Counted from the first letter of the stretch, positions 39,650-48,275 are shown. The stretch is DNA of 51,615 nucleotides from an uncultured Acidimicrobiales bacterium (GCA_938002955.1 CALLAA010000143.1:1-51615); one strand, 5' to 3'. The notes: generated by a model not told the origin, from the sequence alone. Numbers and translations are program-made.

Positions 39650-41866
39650 ATGCCGACCGTGACACGAGTCCTTCCGTGGCGACGACAGTCCGTTCGCGTC
39701 GAAGGGGAGCTCACGGCCATTGTCGAGGCCTACCGAGCCGGCCGACCGGGAGCGTCGATCGATCGAATCCAACGGGCCTATCGGATTGCGGCTGCAGCCC
39801 ATGGGGATCAGCGGCGCAAGTCTGGGGAGAGCTACATCTCCCATCCGTTGGCGGTCGCAAAGGTTGTCGCCGAATTCGGGCTCGACGATGTTGCGATCTC
39901 AGCGGCGCTCCTGCATGACGCAGTAGAGGACACGGCGGTATCGCTCGAACAGCTCACCGACGAGTTCGGCGAGGCTGTGGCCCACGTCGTCGATGGGGTC
40001 ACCAAGCTCGATCGGGTGCACTTCGACTCGAAGGAAGCCCAGCAAGCAGCGTCGGTCCGAAAGATGATGATCGCCATTGCCCAAGACGCTCGGGTGCTGA
40101 TCATCAAGTTGTCGGACCGTCTGCACAACATGGAGACGATTGCATCGTTGCCATCGTGGAAGCAGGAGCGGACATCGAAAGAAACGCTCGAGATCTACGC
40201 GCCTCTGGCGCATCGGCTCGGCATGCAAGACCTCAAGCAGCAGCTCGAAGACTTAGCGTTCGCTGCGAGCTACCCAAAGCAGTACGCCGAGCTTGAAGCC
40301 ATGGTCGCGGCTCGCGCCCCCGAGCGGGATGTCTACATCACCCAACTCCTCGCCGACATCGAGTCCCGGCTTGGCGAACTCGACATCACCGGAACGGTAA
40401 AGGGCCGCCAGAAACACCTGTACTCGATCTACGGAAAGATGGTCGTCAAGAATCTGCAGTTCGACGACATCCATGATCTTGTCGGTATCCGAGTGGTCGT
40501 TGACTCGGTCCGTGACTGTTATGCCGCACTCGGTTCGATTCACTCGGCATGGAAGCCGGTCCAAGGGCGCTTCAAGGACTACATCGCCATGCCCAAGTTC
40601 AACCTCTACCAGTCGCTGCACACGACGGTGATTGGTCCGCTTGGCAAAGAGGTCGAAGTTCAGATCCGGACCGAAGAGATGCATGCGCGGGCCGAGAATG
40701 GTGTCGCCGCACACTGGGGGTACAAAGAGACCGCCTCAGATCAAGAAATTGCGTGGCTGAACCGCATCGTCGAGTTCGACCAGGAATCCTCTGACCCGTC
40801 GGCGTTCATGACCAATTTGAAGACGGACCTCGATCATGAGGAGGTCTTCGTCTTTACACCGAAGGGCCAAGTCGTCGAGTTGGTCGTCGGTGCAACCCCG
40901 GTCGATTTCGCGTTCCAAATTCACACCGAAGTGGGGGAGCGTTGTACCGGCGCCCGGGTGAACGGCAAGCTCGTGCCGCTCGACACCCGACTGCAGTCGG
41001 GGGATCGGGTCGAAGTCATCACGTCGAAGAACCCTGATGCGGGACCGTCGAAGGACTGGCTGAACTTTGTCGCATCGCCCAAGGCCGCCCACAAGATCCG
41101 CAACTGGTTTAGCCGTGAACGCCGAAGCGAGTACATCGAGTCGGGTCGAGACGAGCTGATGGCGGCGCTACGCCGTGCCGACATGCCGGTGCAGCGGACG
41201 ATGAAGAGCGATCTCATTCTCGAGATCGCCGAAGAAATGAACTACACCGACCTCGATTCGCTGCTCGCAGCGCTCGGTGAAGGCCACGTCTCTCCTCGAA
41301 CGATCGTCAACCGTGTCAACAAGGAGTACGCGCCCGGTGAGTCGACCGAGCAGATGCCCGAGACGTTCGACCGGGTACGCAAGCGTTCCGATCCTCGTTC
41401 GCTTCACGGTGGCGTTCACGTCGAGGGGCTCGATGATCTCCTGGTTCGCCTGGCGACGTGCTGTACCCCGGTTCCCGGCGATGACATCGTTGGCTTCGTG
41501 ACCCGTGGGCGCGGTGTTTCCGTACATCGGTCGGATTGTTCGAACGCTCGGTCGCTCGGCACCGAACAGCACGATCGCTTGATCGAGGTCGATTGGGACG
41601 ATCGCCATCAAGGACTTCACGAAGCTGCCATCGAAGTCGATGCGCTCGATAGGCCCCGTTTGCTCTCCGATGTTGCCGGTGTGATGGCCAGCCATCAGAT
41701 CAACGTGACCTCCGTCGACACCCGGACCGGCTCTGACCGAATTGCGCACATGCGTTTCGGCTTCGAGTTTGCTGACCCGGCGCATCTCGAGTCGATGTTG
41801 AACGCGGTGCGCCGCGTCGAGTCGGTCTACGACGCATACCGCGTCCTGCCGGGTTCGACGCCCTAG
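39650..41866 (+). CDS. relA: Bifunctional (p)ppGpp synthetase/hydrolase, RelA/SpoT family
   Basis: 738 residues. The HD hydrolase domain keeps His65, His89-Asp90 and Glu93-Asp94 (LLHDAVEDT), so hydrolysis should work. The synthetase has YGKMVVKN, RFKD (307-310, the RXKD loop of bifunctional enzymes rather than EXDD of monofunctional RelA), NLYQSLHTTV and EVQIRTEEMHA. A TGS domain (about 400-460), a zinc-finger-like CCTPVPGDDI region and a C-terminal ACT domain (about 665-735) follow. It sets the stringent response. It is likely co-transcribed with apt. Confidence 0.97.
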   Translation: MPTVTRVLPWRRQSVRVEGELTAIVEAYRAGRPGASIDRIQRAYRIAAAAHGDQRRKSGESYISHPLAVAKVVAEFGLDDVAISAALLHDAVEDTAVSLEQLTDEFGEAVAHVVDGVTKLDRVHFDSKEAQQAASVRKMMIAIAQDARVLIIKLSDRLHNMETIASLPSWKQERTSKETLEIYAPLAHRLGMQDLKQQLEDLAFAASYPKQYAELEAMVAARAPERDVYITQLLADIESRLGELDITGTVKGRQKHLYSIYGKMVVKNLQFDDIHDLVGIRVVVDSVRDCYAALGSIHSAWKPVQGRFKDYIAMPKFNLYQSLHTTVIGPLGKEVEVQIRTEEMHARAENGVAAHWGYKETASDQEIAWLNRIVEFDQESSDPSAFMTNLKTDLDHEEVFVFTPKGQVVELVVGATPVDFAFQIHTEVGERCTGARVNGKLVPLDTRLQSGDRVEVITSKNPDAGPSKDWLNFVASPKAAHKIRNWFSRERRSEYIESGRDELMAALRRADMPVQRTMKSDLILEIAEEMNYTDLDSLLAALGEGHVSPRTIVNRVNKEYAPGESTEQMPETFDRVRKRSDPRSLHGGVHVEGLDDLLVRLATCCTPVPGDDIVGFVTRGRGVSVHRSDCSNARSLGTEQHDRLIEVDWDDRHQGLHEAAIEVDALDRPRLLSDVAGVMASHQINVTSVDTRTGSDRIAHMRFGFEFADPAHLESMLNAVRRVESVYDAYRVLPGSTP

Positions 41867-41915
41867 TCCGGTACGAGAGTCGGCTCACATCGTCGAGGGT
41901 CGACGCCGTGCCTGT

Positions 41916-41960
41916 CAGAAGTCCCCGTAGTAGAAGTCCCCGTATTAGAAGTCAGGGTGC
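41916..41960. repeat. Three 15-bp tandem units at and beyond the NUDIX 3' end
   Basis: Units begin CAGAAGTC, TAGAAGTC and TAGAAGTC; the first two continue CCCGTA(g/t). On the minus strand the gene ends HPDF-TAA and the same frame continues YGDFYYGDF-TGA, i.e. repeats of DFYYG follow the stop. This suggests slippage and a nonsense change that shortened a repetitive C-terminus. Confidence 0.8.
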
Positions 41961-42439
41961 TGGTCGGCGAGCATGATCGTGTGCGAGGGTGGGCCGTCGC
42001 GAAGGAGATCGGTGAGTCGGGCTCCGAGGTCGCGTGGGGCGAAGACCTCGTCTGACGTGACGATGTCCTCGAGCGACCACCACTTCAGCGTGGTGACGCC
42101 CTCGTCGAGAAGTTCTTGCTCAGTGAACTGTGGAGCGATCGCCTCGTCGATGGTTCGAGCAAAGAAGTACAGCTCGTTCTGGCCATCAAATCCGTGAAGC
42201 GGAAAGTGATGCGTCCGGTCCCAGATAGGACCGATGAGGTCGACGTCGCAAATGCCGGTCTCTTCGAGGAGTTCTCGCCGTGCTGCATCGTCTCGGCTTT
42301 CGTCGCCCTCGACACCCCCGCCTGGAGTGGCCCAAAACGAGCCGGTTGCCAGCTCGAATCGAACGAGCAGTACGCGATCGTTGGGGCTCATGGCCACCAC
42401 TCGGGCAGCGGGACGAAAGCGAGCGGTCGACGGAGGCAC
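41945..42439 (-). CDS. NUDIX hydrolase
   Basis: 164 residues with a complete NUDIX box (41-63: GGVEGDESRDDAARRELLEETGI, GX5EX7REUXEEXGU pattern), which binds Mg and cleaves a nucleoside diphosphate linked to X. Substrate not predictable. GTG start with TAGCCT exactly six bases upstream, divergent from hisS across 181 bases that hold two palindromic repeats. The last codons lie in a tandem 15-base repeat. Confidence 0.92.
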   Translation of the reverse strand: MPPSTARFRPAARVVAMSPNDRVLLVRFELATGSFWATPGGGVEGDESRDDAARRELLEETGICDVDLIGPIWDRTHHFPLHGFDGQNELYFFARTIDEAIAPQFTEQELLDEGVTTLKWWSLEDIVTSDEVFAPRDLGARLTDLLRDGPPSHTIMLADQHPDF

Positions 42440-42445
42440 AGGCCA

Positions 42446-42451
42446 AGGCTA
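42446..42451 (-). promoter_or_regulatory. -10 box (TAGCCT) of the NUDIX gene
   Basis: TAGCCT on the minus strand ends exactly six bases before GTG 42439. Palindromic repeat copy B begins ten bases further upstream, where the -35 region would be. Confidence 0.55.
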
Positions 42452-42460
42452 CGCCCAAAC

Positions 42461-42506
42461 ATTTGTGAGCGATCGCGCTCGCTCAGCCTGCAAAATCGCT
42501 CACAAA
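42461..42506. repeat. Palindromic repeat copy B (NUDIX-hisS gap)
   Basis: Arms TTTGTGAGCGAT / ATCGCTCACAAA enclose a GC-rich centre that can also pair as TGAGCG / CGCTCA. It is identical to copy C over 46 bases and shares both ends with copy A at 18921. The 60-base period to copy C equals 20 codons. Confidence 0.9.
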
Positions 42507-42519
42507 AGCCTCGACGCAG

Positions 42520-42568
42520 GATTTGTGAGCGATCGCGCTCGCTCAGCCTGCAAAATCGCTCACAAATC
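42520..42568. repeat. Palindromic repeat copy C (NUDIX-hisS gap)
   Basis: A 49-base unit of the same length and ends as copy A, with a different centre. All three are open in the frame giving ICERxxSLSLQNRSQ, and here also in the hisS frame (VSDRARSACKIAHKS). Confidence 0.9.
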
Positions 42569-42606
42569 CCTGGACTTGGGAGGCGATGGTGCCCGTTGTG
42601 GCGCAG

Positions 42607-42612
42607 TAGCCT
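42607..42612 (+). promoter_or_regulatory. -10 box (TAGCCT) of hisS
   Basis: TAGCCT ends eight bases before GTG 42621. No Shine-Dalgarno. Same hexamer as the NUDIX box on the other side of the repeats. Confidence 0.45.
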
Positions 42613-42620
42613 TACACGTC

Positions 42621-43886
42621 GTGGCTACGTCGAAATTTCAAGCGCTTCGCGGTATGCGCGACATCATGAGTCCGGACGCTGAGCGTCAGCGCGCTCTCGT
42701 CGATGCGTTCGCCGATCTCGCCCGTCTCTCGGGGTATGGCCACATCATGTCGCCCATCGTCGAAGACCTCGGGGTGTTTCTCCGCGTCGGCGAATCGACC
42801 GATGTCGTCACCAAAGAGATGTACGACTTCGAAGACAAGGATGGCACTCGCATCGCCATGCGCCCCGAGCTCACTGCATCGGTCGTTCGTGCATTTGTCC
42901 AACACAACCCGACGAGCCTTCCGTGGAAGGTCTGGTACGAGGGGCCCCAATTCCGCCACGAGAAGCCACAAGCTGGCCGTTATCGCCAATTCAGTCAGGT
43001 TGGTATCGAGGTGCTCGGTAGCGACGACCCCGCTGTCGATGTCGAGGTCATTGCGCTTGGTTGGCGCTTCTATCAAGCGCTCGGTATGAACGAGGTGACG
43101 CTGCTTCTCAACTCCCTCGGCGACGAGTCGTGTCGACCGCAGTACTTCGAAGCGCTCGAGACATACTTACGCGACCGATCAGCAGAGCTCAGCGAAAAGT
43201 CCCAGGAAACACTCGACAAAAACCCGCTCCGAGTACTCGACAGCAAGCGACGCGAAGATCAGCAGATCATCGCCGAGGCGCCGCTCATGGTGGACTTCCT
43301 GACCGAGGACAGCGCCGAGCACTTCGCTGCCGTCCGGTCCGGCCTCGAGTCGCTCGGCATTCCCTATGAAATCTCACCTCGCTTGGTACGAGGCCTCGAC
43401 TACTACACCCGCACGACCTTCGAGTTCGCGTCGACAGCGCTCGAGAACGCTCAGAATGCGGTTGGTGGCGGCGGCCGCTACGACGGTCTCGCCGAAAGTC
43501 TTGGAGGTAAACCAACCCCCGGCATCGGATTTGCCCTCGGTGTTGACCGGATCCTGCTTGCGTGTGACGCGGAGGGGGTCTTCCCAGCGCCGGACCTCGC
43601 ACCCGATGTCTTTATTGTCGATCTTGTCGGCGGCGGGGAAGCAACCGCACTCGCCGATCAGCTTCGCCAAGCCGGCATCGCCGCCGATCGCGGTTTCGAC
43701 GGCCGGTCGATGAAAGCCCAGATGAAAGTTGCTGATCGTTCGGCGGCACCGTGGGCGGTGATCATCGGCGAGACAGAACTCGCCGAAGGCAATGTCACAC
43801 TCCGCGACATGTACGGCGACAGCGGCCAGACTCTCGTAAGCCGAGATGATCTGGTTGCCACGCTGACCGCCAAGCTGGCGAACTAA
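42621..43886 (+). CDS. hisS: Histidyl-tRNA synthetase
   Basis: 421 residues, class II. Motif 2 is YEGPQFRHEKPQAGRYRQF, the histidine motif is GLDYYTRTTFEF, motif 3 is GIGFALGVDR, and an anticodon-binding domain closes the protein. The GTG at 42621 gives VATSKFQALRGMRD, the standard family beginning. The frame is open far upstream through both palindromic repeats, but that extension has no homology and lies in a promoter region, so I exclude it. aspS follows 51 bases later. Confidence 0.96.
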   Translation: MATSKFQALRGMRDIMSPDAERQRALVDAFADLARLSGYGHIMSPIVEDLGVFLRVGESTDVVTKEMYDFEDKDGTRIAMRPELTASVVRAFVQHNPTSLPWKVWYEGPQFRHEKPQAGRYRQFSQVGIEVLGSDDPAVDVEVIALGWRFYQALGMNEVTLLLNSLGDESCRPQYFEALETYLRDRSAELSEKSQETLDKNPLRVLDSKRREDQQIIAEAPLMVDFLTEDSAEHFAAVRSGLESLGIPYEISPRLVRGLDYYTRTTFEFASTALENAQNAVGGGGRYDGLAESLGGKPTPGIGFALGVDRILLACDAEGVFPAPDLAPDVFIVDLVGGGEATALADQLRQAGIAADRGFDGRSMKAQMKVADRSAAPWAVIIGETELAEGNVTLRDMYGDSGQTLVSRDDLVATLTAKLAN

Positions 43887-43937
43887 CGCCTCTCCAACCA
43901 CTCTTCACGAACTTCGAAATCTCAACAAGGAAACAAC

Positions 43938-45671
43938 ATGTCACTTCGCACGAACTACTGCGGTGAACTCAGCGCTGAACACGTTGGTCAGACCGTTACG
44001 GTCTGCGGCTGGGTCGATACCCGCCGCGTCCACTCCGAGCACCTCGCCTTTGTCGACGTGCGCGATCACACCGGCATTGTCCAGGTCGTCGTCGACCAGA
44101 AGGTCAACGTCCGCAGCGAGTACGTCGTTGCGGTCACCGGTACCGTCGCCGCACGTCCGGCCGAAATGGTCAACGATGCCCTCGCATCGGGTGCTATCGA
44201 AATTGTCGATACCGAGGTCAACGTTCTGAACGAGGCCGAGCCGCCACCGTTCCCCATGCACGACCGGACCGACGTCAACGAAGAGATCCGACTCGAACAT
44301 CGCTACGTTGACCTTCGCCGCGAGAAGATGCAGCGCAACCTGCGAGCTCGCGCCAAGATCAACAGCGCTATTCGTGGCGCTATGGAGCGTCAGGGCTTCT
44401 GTGAGCTCGAGACGCCGATGCTCATCGCTTCGACGCCCGAGGGTGCTCGCGACTTCGTGGTGCCTTCGCGCATGCACCCAGGCAACTTCTACGCGTTGCC
44501 CCAGAGCCCGCAGCTGTTCAAGCAGCTGTCGATGGTCGGTGGCCTCGACCGCTACTACCAGATCGCCCGCTGCCTTCGCGACGAAGACCTCCGCGCCGAC
44601 CGCCAGTTCGAGTTCATGCAGCTTGACGCCGAGGCCAGCTTCGTCGACCAAGAAGATGTCTTCACGTTCATCAGCGAGGCTGTTGCCGACGCAACCGAGG
44701 CAATTACCGGAGAACGTCCAACCGACTTCCCACGCATGACCTACGCCGACGCAATGGACCGTTACGGCTCAGATAAGCCAGACGTCCGCTTCGGCATGGA
44801 GCTCGGCGACCTCACCGACCTGTTCGCCGAGACCGAATCGAACGTCTTCAAGACGCCATCGGTCAAGGGCATCTGCATGCCTGGCGGCGCCGACGAGCTC
44901 GGCCGAAACAAGATCGACGAGCTGACAGATAAGGCCAAGCAGTGGGGCGCTAAGGGCCTTGCTTGGTTCCGTATGAAGGAAGAGGGCCTCGAAGGCGGCC
45001 TCACCAAGTTCATGAGTGAATCCGAGCTCGCTGGAGTCGTCGAACGTCTCGATGCGAAGACCGGCGACATGGTGTTTCTCATTGCGGACAAGAAGCGTGT
45101 TGCGAACAAGGTGCTTGGCTTGCTTCGCCTCGAACTTGGCAAACCACCGGTCAACAGCGGCGACTTCAGCTTCCTGTGGATCACGGACTTCCCGCTGTTC
45201 GAGGACGTTATCGATGGCAACCCAATCCCAGCGCATCACCCGTTCACGATGCCGCACGAGGACGACGTCGAGATGCTCAAAACCGCCCAGGGCGACGAAT
45301 GGCTCGACATCCGTTCGCAGGCGTACGACCTCACCCTGAACGGCTGGGAGCTCGGCTCGGGGTCGATTCGAATCTTCCAGCGCGATGTGCAGGAGCAGAT
45401 CTTTGAGATTCTTGGCATCGGCGAAGAAGAGCAGATGGCCAAGTTTGGCTTCCTGCTCAACGCGTTCAAGTACGGGGCTCCACCGCACGGCGGCTTTGCG
45501 TTCGGTATCGACCGCCTGACCGCGCTGCTCGTCGGCGAAGAGAACATTCGCGAGGTCATCGCCTTCCCGAAGACGCAGAAGGGCTCAGACCCACTCACAA
45601 ACGCACCAAGCCCTGCAGATCCAGCGCACCTCGAAGAGCTCGGACTCCGAGTTCTTCCTCGCGAGGAGTAA
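43938..45671 (+). CDS. aspS: Aspartyl-tRNA synthetase
   Basis: 577 residues, bacterial-type class II enzyme. An N-terminal OB-fold anticodon domain (about 1-105), catalytic motifs 1-3 (RQGFCELETPMLIASTPEGARDF, CLRDEDLRADRQFEF and GGFAFGIDRL) and the bacterial GAD insertion (about 290-400). It charges tRNA-Asp; whether it also mischarges tRNA-Asn depends on the GatCAB system, not in the window. AAGGAAAC precedes the ATG, a normal ribosome binding site. A small gene follows three bases after the stop. Confidence 0.97.
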   Translation: MSLRTNYCGELSAEHVGQTVTVCGWVDTRRVHSEHLAFVDVRDHTGIVQVVVDQKVNVRSEYVVAVTGTVAARPAEMVNDALASGAIEIVDTEVNVLNEAEPPPFPMHDRTDVNEEIRLEHRYVDLRREKMQRNLRARAKINSAIRGAMERQGFCELETPMLIASTPEGARDFVVPSRMHPGNFYALPQSPQLFKQLSMVGGLDRYYQIARCLRDEDLRADRQFEFMQLDAEASFVDQEDVFTFISEAVADATEAITGERPTDFPRMTYADAMDRYGSDKPDVRFGMELGDLTDLFAETESNVFKTPSVKGICMPGGADELGRNKIDELTDKAKQWGAKGLAWFRMKEEGLEGGLTKFMSESELAGVVERLDAKTGDMVFLIADKKRVANKVLGLLRLELGKPPVNSGDFSFLWITDFPLFEDVIDGNPIPAHHPFTMPHEDDVEMLKTAQGDEWLDIRSQAYDLTLNGWELGSGSIRIFQRDVQEQIFEILGIGEEEQMAKFGFLLNAFKYGAPPHGGFAFGIDRLTALLVGEENIREVIAFPKTQKGSDPLTNAPSPADPAHLEELGLRVLPREE

Positions 45672-45674
45672 ACA

Positions 45675-45917
45675 GTGGTCGGCGTCGGCAAGCACCGCGG
45701 CATGGGGATCGACAAACTTGGCGACGGAGCCAAGGACATCGACTTCAACAAGCAAGTGCGTAAGGCGAAGCGTCAACCGACAGACGAAGCGATCATCGAC
45801 GGTGTGACTCACGATTCAATCGCTGGTTTCGTTGCGGCGACGAATGCAGCCAAGGCCAATGGCAACGTTGCCGCGAAACGCAACGGCTGGTGGCAACGAT
45901 TGTGGAAGAAGGACTGA
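45675..45917 (+). CDS. Small hypothetical protein after aspS
   Basis: 80 residues, basic and hydrophilic (RKAKRQ, AAKRNGWWQRLWKKD) with no membrane segment or recognised domain. The GTG start has GGAG eight bases upstream within the aspS end, so it is translated as part of the aspS unit. The tight spacing and codon use like its neighbours support a real gene. Function unknown. Confidence 0.65.
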   Translation: MVGVGKHRGMGIDKLGDGAKDIDFNKQVRKAKRQPTDEAIIDGVTHDSIAGFVAATNAAKANGNVAAKRNGWWQRLWKKD

Positions 45918-45958
45918 TGGGGAGCGGAGCTCGCATAGCGACCATGCAGGTCGGCTCG

Positions 45959-45983
45959 GTTCTCCACCGGTTGGGTGGAGAAC
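45959..45983 (+). promoter_or_regulatory. Hairpin holding the pyrE ribosome binding site
   Basis: GTTCTCCACC and GGTGGAGAAC form a perfect ten-base-pair stem with a five-base loop. The right arm contains GGAG seven bases before ATG 45988, so folding would hide the ribosome binding site. It lies 41 bases after the small gene. A terminator is less likely because no T tract follows and the hairpin abuts the start codon. Confidence 0.6.
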
Positions 45984-45987
45984 AGTA

Positions 45988-46632
45988 ATGATGCAGCAAT
46001 ACAAGCGCGACTTCATCGACTTCATGATCGAGTCGGACGTCTTGACGTTCGGCGACTTCACCACGAAGAGCGGGCGCAAGACGCCGTACTTCGTGCAGAC
46101 GGGCAAGTACCGCACCGGTGCTCAGATTCGACGGCTTGGTGAGTTCTATGCCGATGCGATCGAGGCAAACTTTGGCGACTTCGACGTGCTGTTCGGTCCG
46201 GCGTACAAGGGGATCCCGCTTGCGGTCGAGACCGCTGGCGCGCTCGCCGCTCGGGGTCGTGATGTTGGGTTCATGTTCAACCGCAAGGAGGCAAAGGACC
46301 ACGGTGAAGGTGGAGTCCTCGTGGGACACGTACCGCAGCCCGGTGACCGGGTGCTCATCATCGAAGATGTCACAACCGCTGGGACCTCGATTCGTGAAAC
46401 TGTCCCGGTGCTTCGTGCTGCAGCCGACGTGGAGTTGGCCGGATTGATCGTCAGCGTCGATCGCATGGAGCGAGGAACGAGCGACAAGGCAGCGCTTGCT
46501 CAGGTGGGCGATGAGTTCGCGATGCCGACACACGCGATCGTCACCGTGCAGGAGATCATCGAACACGCCGAGCTATCCGACGAGATGGTTGAGCGAATGA
46601 ACAGCTACCTGTCCGAGTACGGCCCGCGCTAG
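45988..46632 (+). CDS. pyrE: Orotate phosphoribosyltransferase
   Basis: 214 residues. It forms orotidylate from orotate and PRPP in pyrimidine synthesis. GRKTPYFVQTGKY, LFGPAYKGIPLA, FNRKEAKDHGEGG (the orotate-specific KxxxKxHG loop) and the PRPP motif VLIIEDVTTAGTS (122-134) are complete. Two ATG codons are adjacent; the first is taken. Its ribosome binding site lies in a perfect hairpin. Other pyr genes are absent from the window. Confidence 0.95.
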   Translation: MMQQYKRDFIDFMIESDVLTFGDFTTKSGRKTPYFVQTGKYRTGAQIRRLGEFYADAIEANFGDFDVLFGPAYKGIPLAVETAGALAARGRDVGFMFNRKEAKDHGEGGVLVGHVPQPGDRVLIIEDVTTAGTSIRETVPVLRAAADVELAGLIVSVDRMERGTSDKAALAQVGDEFAMPTHAIVTVQEIIEHAELSDEMVERMNSYLSEYGPR

Positions 46633-46676
46633 TTCTCCTCGCAGCAATCATCGTCACGAGTCATCCATGGTCTCGG

Positions 46677-46682
46677 TAGCGT
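46677..46682 (+). promoter_or_regulatory. -10 box (TAGCGT) of the SDR gene at 46690
   Basis: TAGCGT ends seven bases before ATG 46690; identical hexamers precede the genes at 6992 and 26502. Confidence 0.5.
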
Positions 46683-46689
46683 CGAGGCC

Positions 46690-47436
46690 ATGAATCGTCT
46701 GACCATCATCACCGGAGCATCGAGCGGTATCGGAGCCGAGCTCGCCGCACAGGCAGCGGCCGCTGGACACAAGGTCGCAACGGTGAGCCGGCGTCCAGGG
46801 CCAGGCGCACATATGGCAGCCGACCTTGCAGATCCCAATACCTGGGGACTCGTCAGCGACTGGGCGGCAGACCTGATCGTTTCGCAGCCGTGGGAGCGCG
46901 TCGTCTTCATCCACAATGCCGGCTCGCTCGAACCTGTTGGTTTTGCCGGCGAGGTCGATAGCGACGCGTACGTCCGCAATGTCATGTTGAACTCCGCGTC
47001 TCCACAGGTTCTCGGCGACCGCTTTATCGCTGCGGTCGAATCGGCAGAGATCCCGGCCCAGTTCCAGCTCATCAGCTCCGGCGCTGGAAAGCGGCCGTTC
47101 CTCGGCTGGTCCGCCTACTGCGCTGGCAAGGCCGCCGGCGATATGTGGGTACGAGCAGCCGGAATCGAACGGACCGAACGCAAGAGCAAAACGCTCGTGA
47201 CCTCGGTAGGTCCCGGAATCGTCGACACCAATATGCAGGCCATGATTCGCAGCCAGAACGAGGAGACCTTTCCGATGGTCGAACAGTTCCAGGGCTTCCA
47301 CGCAGGTGGACAACTGGCCACTCCGGCCGACGTTGCCCGGACGCTGTTGGCGCTCGCTGATTGCGACGAGGGTGACACGATGGGTGGCATCACGATCGAG
47401 AACGGCATCGTCACCGATGTGGGCTCGCTTACCTAG
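46690..47436 (+). CDS. SDR-family oxidoreductase, sepiapterin-reductase-like
   Basis: 248 residues: TGASSGIG (8-15), HNAG (75-78), Ser130, Tyr143 and Lys147 (YCAGK). The HNAG and PGIVDTNMQ features and length match the sepiapterin reductase/benzil reductase group of SDRs, which reduce 1,2-diketones or pteridines. The natural substrate cannot be read from sequence. Leaderless-type start. Confidence 0.88.
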   Translation: MNRLTIITGASSGIGAELAAQAAAAGHKVATVSRRPGPGAHMAADLADPNTWGLVSDWAADLIVSQPWERVVFIHNAGSLEPVGFAGEVDSDAYVRNVMLNSASPQVLGDRFIAAVESAEIPAQFQLISSGAGKRPFLGWSAYCAGKAAGDMWVRAAGIERTERKSKTLVTSVGPGIVDTNMQAMIRSQNEETFPMVEQFQGFHAGGQLATPADVARTLLALADCDEGDTMGGITIENGIVTDVGSLT

Positions 47437-47482
47437 GACGCTCTTTCGGTACGCTTTCGGCGCCCTATGCCTCAATGACGGA

Positions 47483-48232
47483 ATGGGTCGTGATGTTGTT
47501 GTTCGTGTCGTCGTGGCGCTTGGCGTTGTTGCATTGCTCGCCAGTGGCTGCGGTGTGCTGTCGAGGAGCGACCGTGGGAACGTCTCTGGATTCCCCGACG
47601 ATGATCTTGGCGTACGAGTTGAGGTGTACAAGGAGACGCCGCAGCGCGACCTGCATTTGCACGTCTTTGCGCCGGAGTCAGCGTCGGCTGGTTCGGGAGC
47701 GGTCCTGTTCTTTCACGGCGGCGGGTTCGCCACGACCCGGGTCGAACAGTTCGCCCGCCAAGCACAAGCAGCCGCTGACGCTGGCATGGTCGGGTTCGTC
47801 GTCGAATACCGAGTGACTCCTGAAGGGACTTCACGCGCCGACGCGATCGGCGATGGAGTCGATGCTGTCGCCTACGTTGCACGGGAAGCCGGCCGGCTCG
47901 GTGTCGACCCGTCGAAAATCGCTGTCGCTGGATCGTCGGCTGGAGGCGCGCTGGCCGTGGAAGCATCTAGCGAGGCCGCCGCACTCGCGTTGTTCAATCC
48001 GGCAGTTGGTCGTGGCTCGGCGTCATTCCTTGCTGGCCAGCCTGTTATTGCATTCCACAGCAGGCAAGACACGATCGTGCCGTTCTCGTCGGTGGAGGCA
48101 TTCTGCGACGCTGCTCAAAACTGCACGATGGTTGCCTTTGACCAAGGCGATCACGGATTCTTCAACGACGACCCCGCCTTCACCGAGACGACTGAGCGAA
48201 CTATCGAGTTTCTCGACGATCTCGGCTGGTGA
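47483..48232 (+). CDS. Lipoprotein alpha/beta hydrolase (HGGG-type esterase)
   Basis: 249 residues. A lipoprotein signal peptide ends at LLASGC (Cys23). The mature part has the oxyanion HGGG (FFHGGGF), nucleophile GSSAGG, and C-terminal Asp/His (SRQDTIV; DQGDHGFF), the hormone-sensitive-lipase/carboxylesterase pattern. It should be anchored on the outer face of the cytoplasmic membrane and hydrolyse esters. ATG at 47483 follows the position giving a proper signal peptide; upstream extension is not conserved. Confidence 0.85.
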   Translation: MGRDVVVRVVVALGVVALLASGCGVLSRSDRGNVSGFPDDDLGVRVEVYKETPQRDLHLHVFAPESASAGSGAVLFFHGGGFATTRVEQFARQAQAAADAGMVGFVVEYRVTPEGTSRADAIGDGVDAVAYVAREAGRLGVDPSKIAVAGSSAGGALAVEASSEAAALALFNPAVGRGSASFLAGQPVIAFHSRQDTIVPFSSVEAFCDAAQNCTMVAFDQGDHGFFNDDPAFTETTERTIEFLDDLGW

Positions 48233-48263
48233 GCCCGAGCCAACCGATCTGGCGGCCGCAATA

Positions 48264-48269
48264 TAAGGT
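48264..48269 (+). promoter_or_regulatory. -10 box (TAAGGT) of rarA
   Basis: TAAGGT ends exactly six bases before GTG 48276 and is preceded by TA-rich sequence. No Shine-Dalgarno. Confidence 0.5.
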
Positions 48270-48275
48270 GCGATC

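Noticed and set aside
42461-42568. Repeats B and C as a small CRISPR array
   Set aside because: Only two units, spacer of about 13 bases, palindromic throughout, and a third copy inside a gene with no array. No cas genes.
42234-42620. An N-terminal extension of hisS through the repeats
   Set aside because: The frame is open, but HisS proteins start at the ATSKFQALRGMRD stretch, and the upstream part overlaps the NUDIX gene and both promoters.
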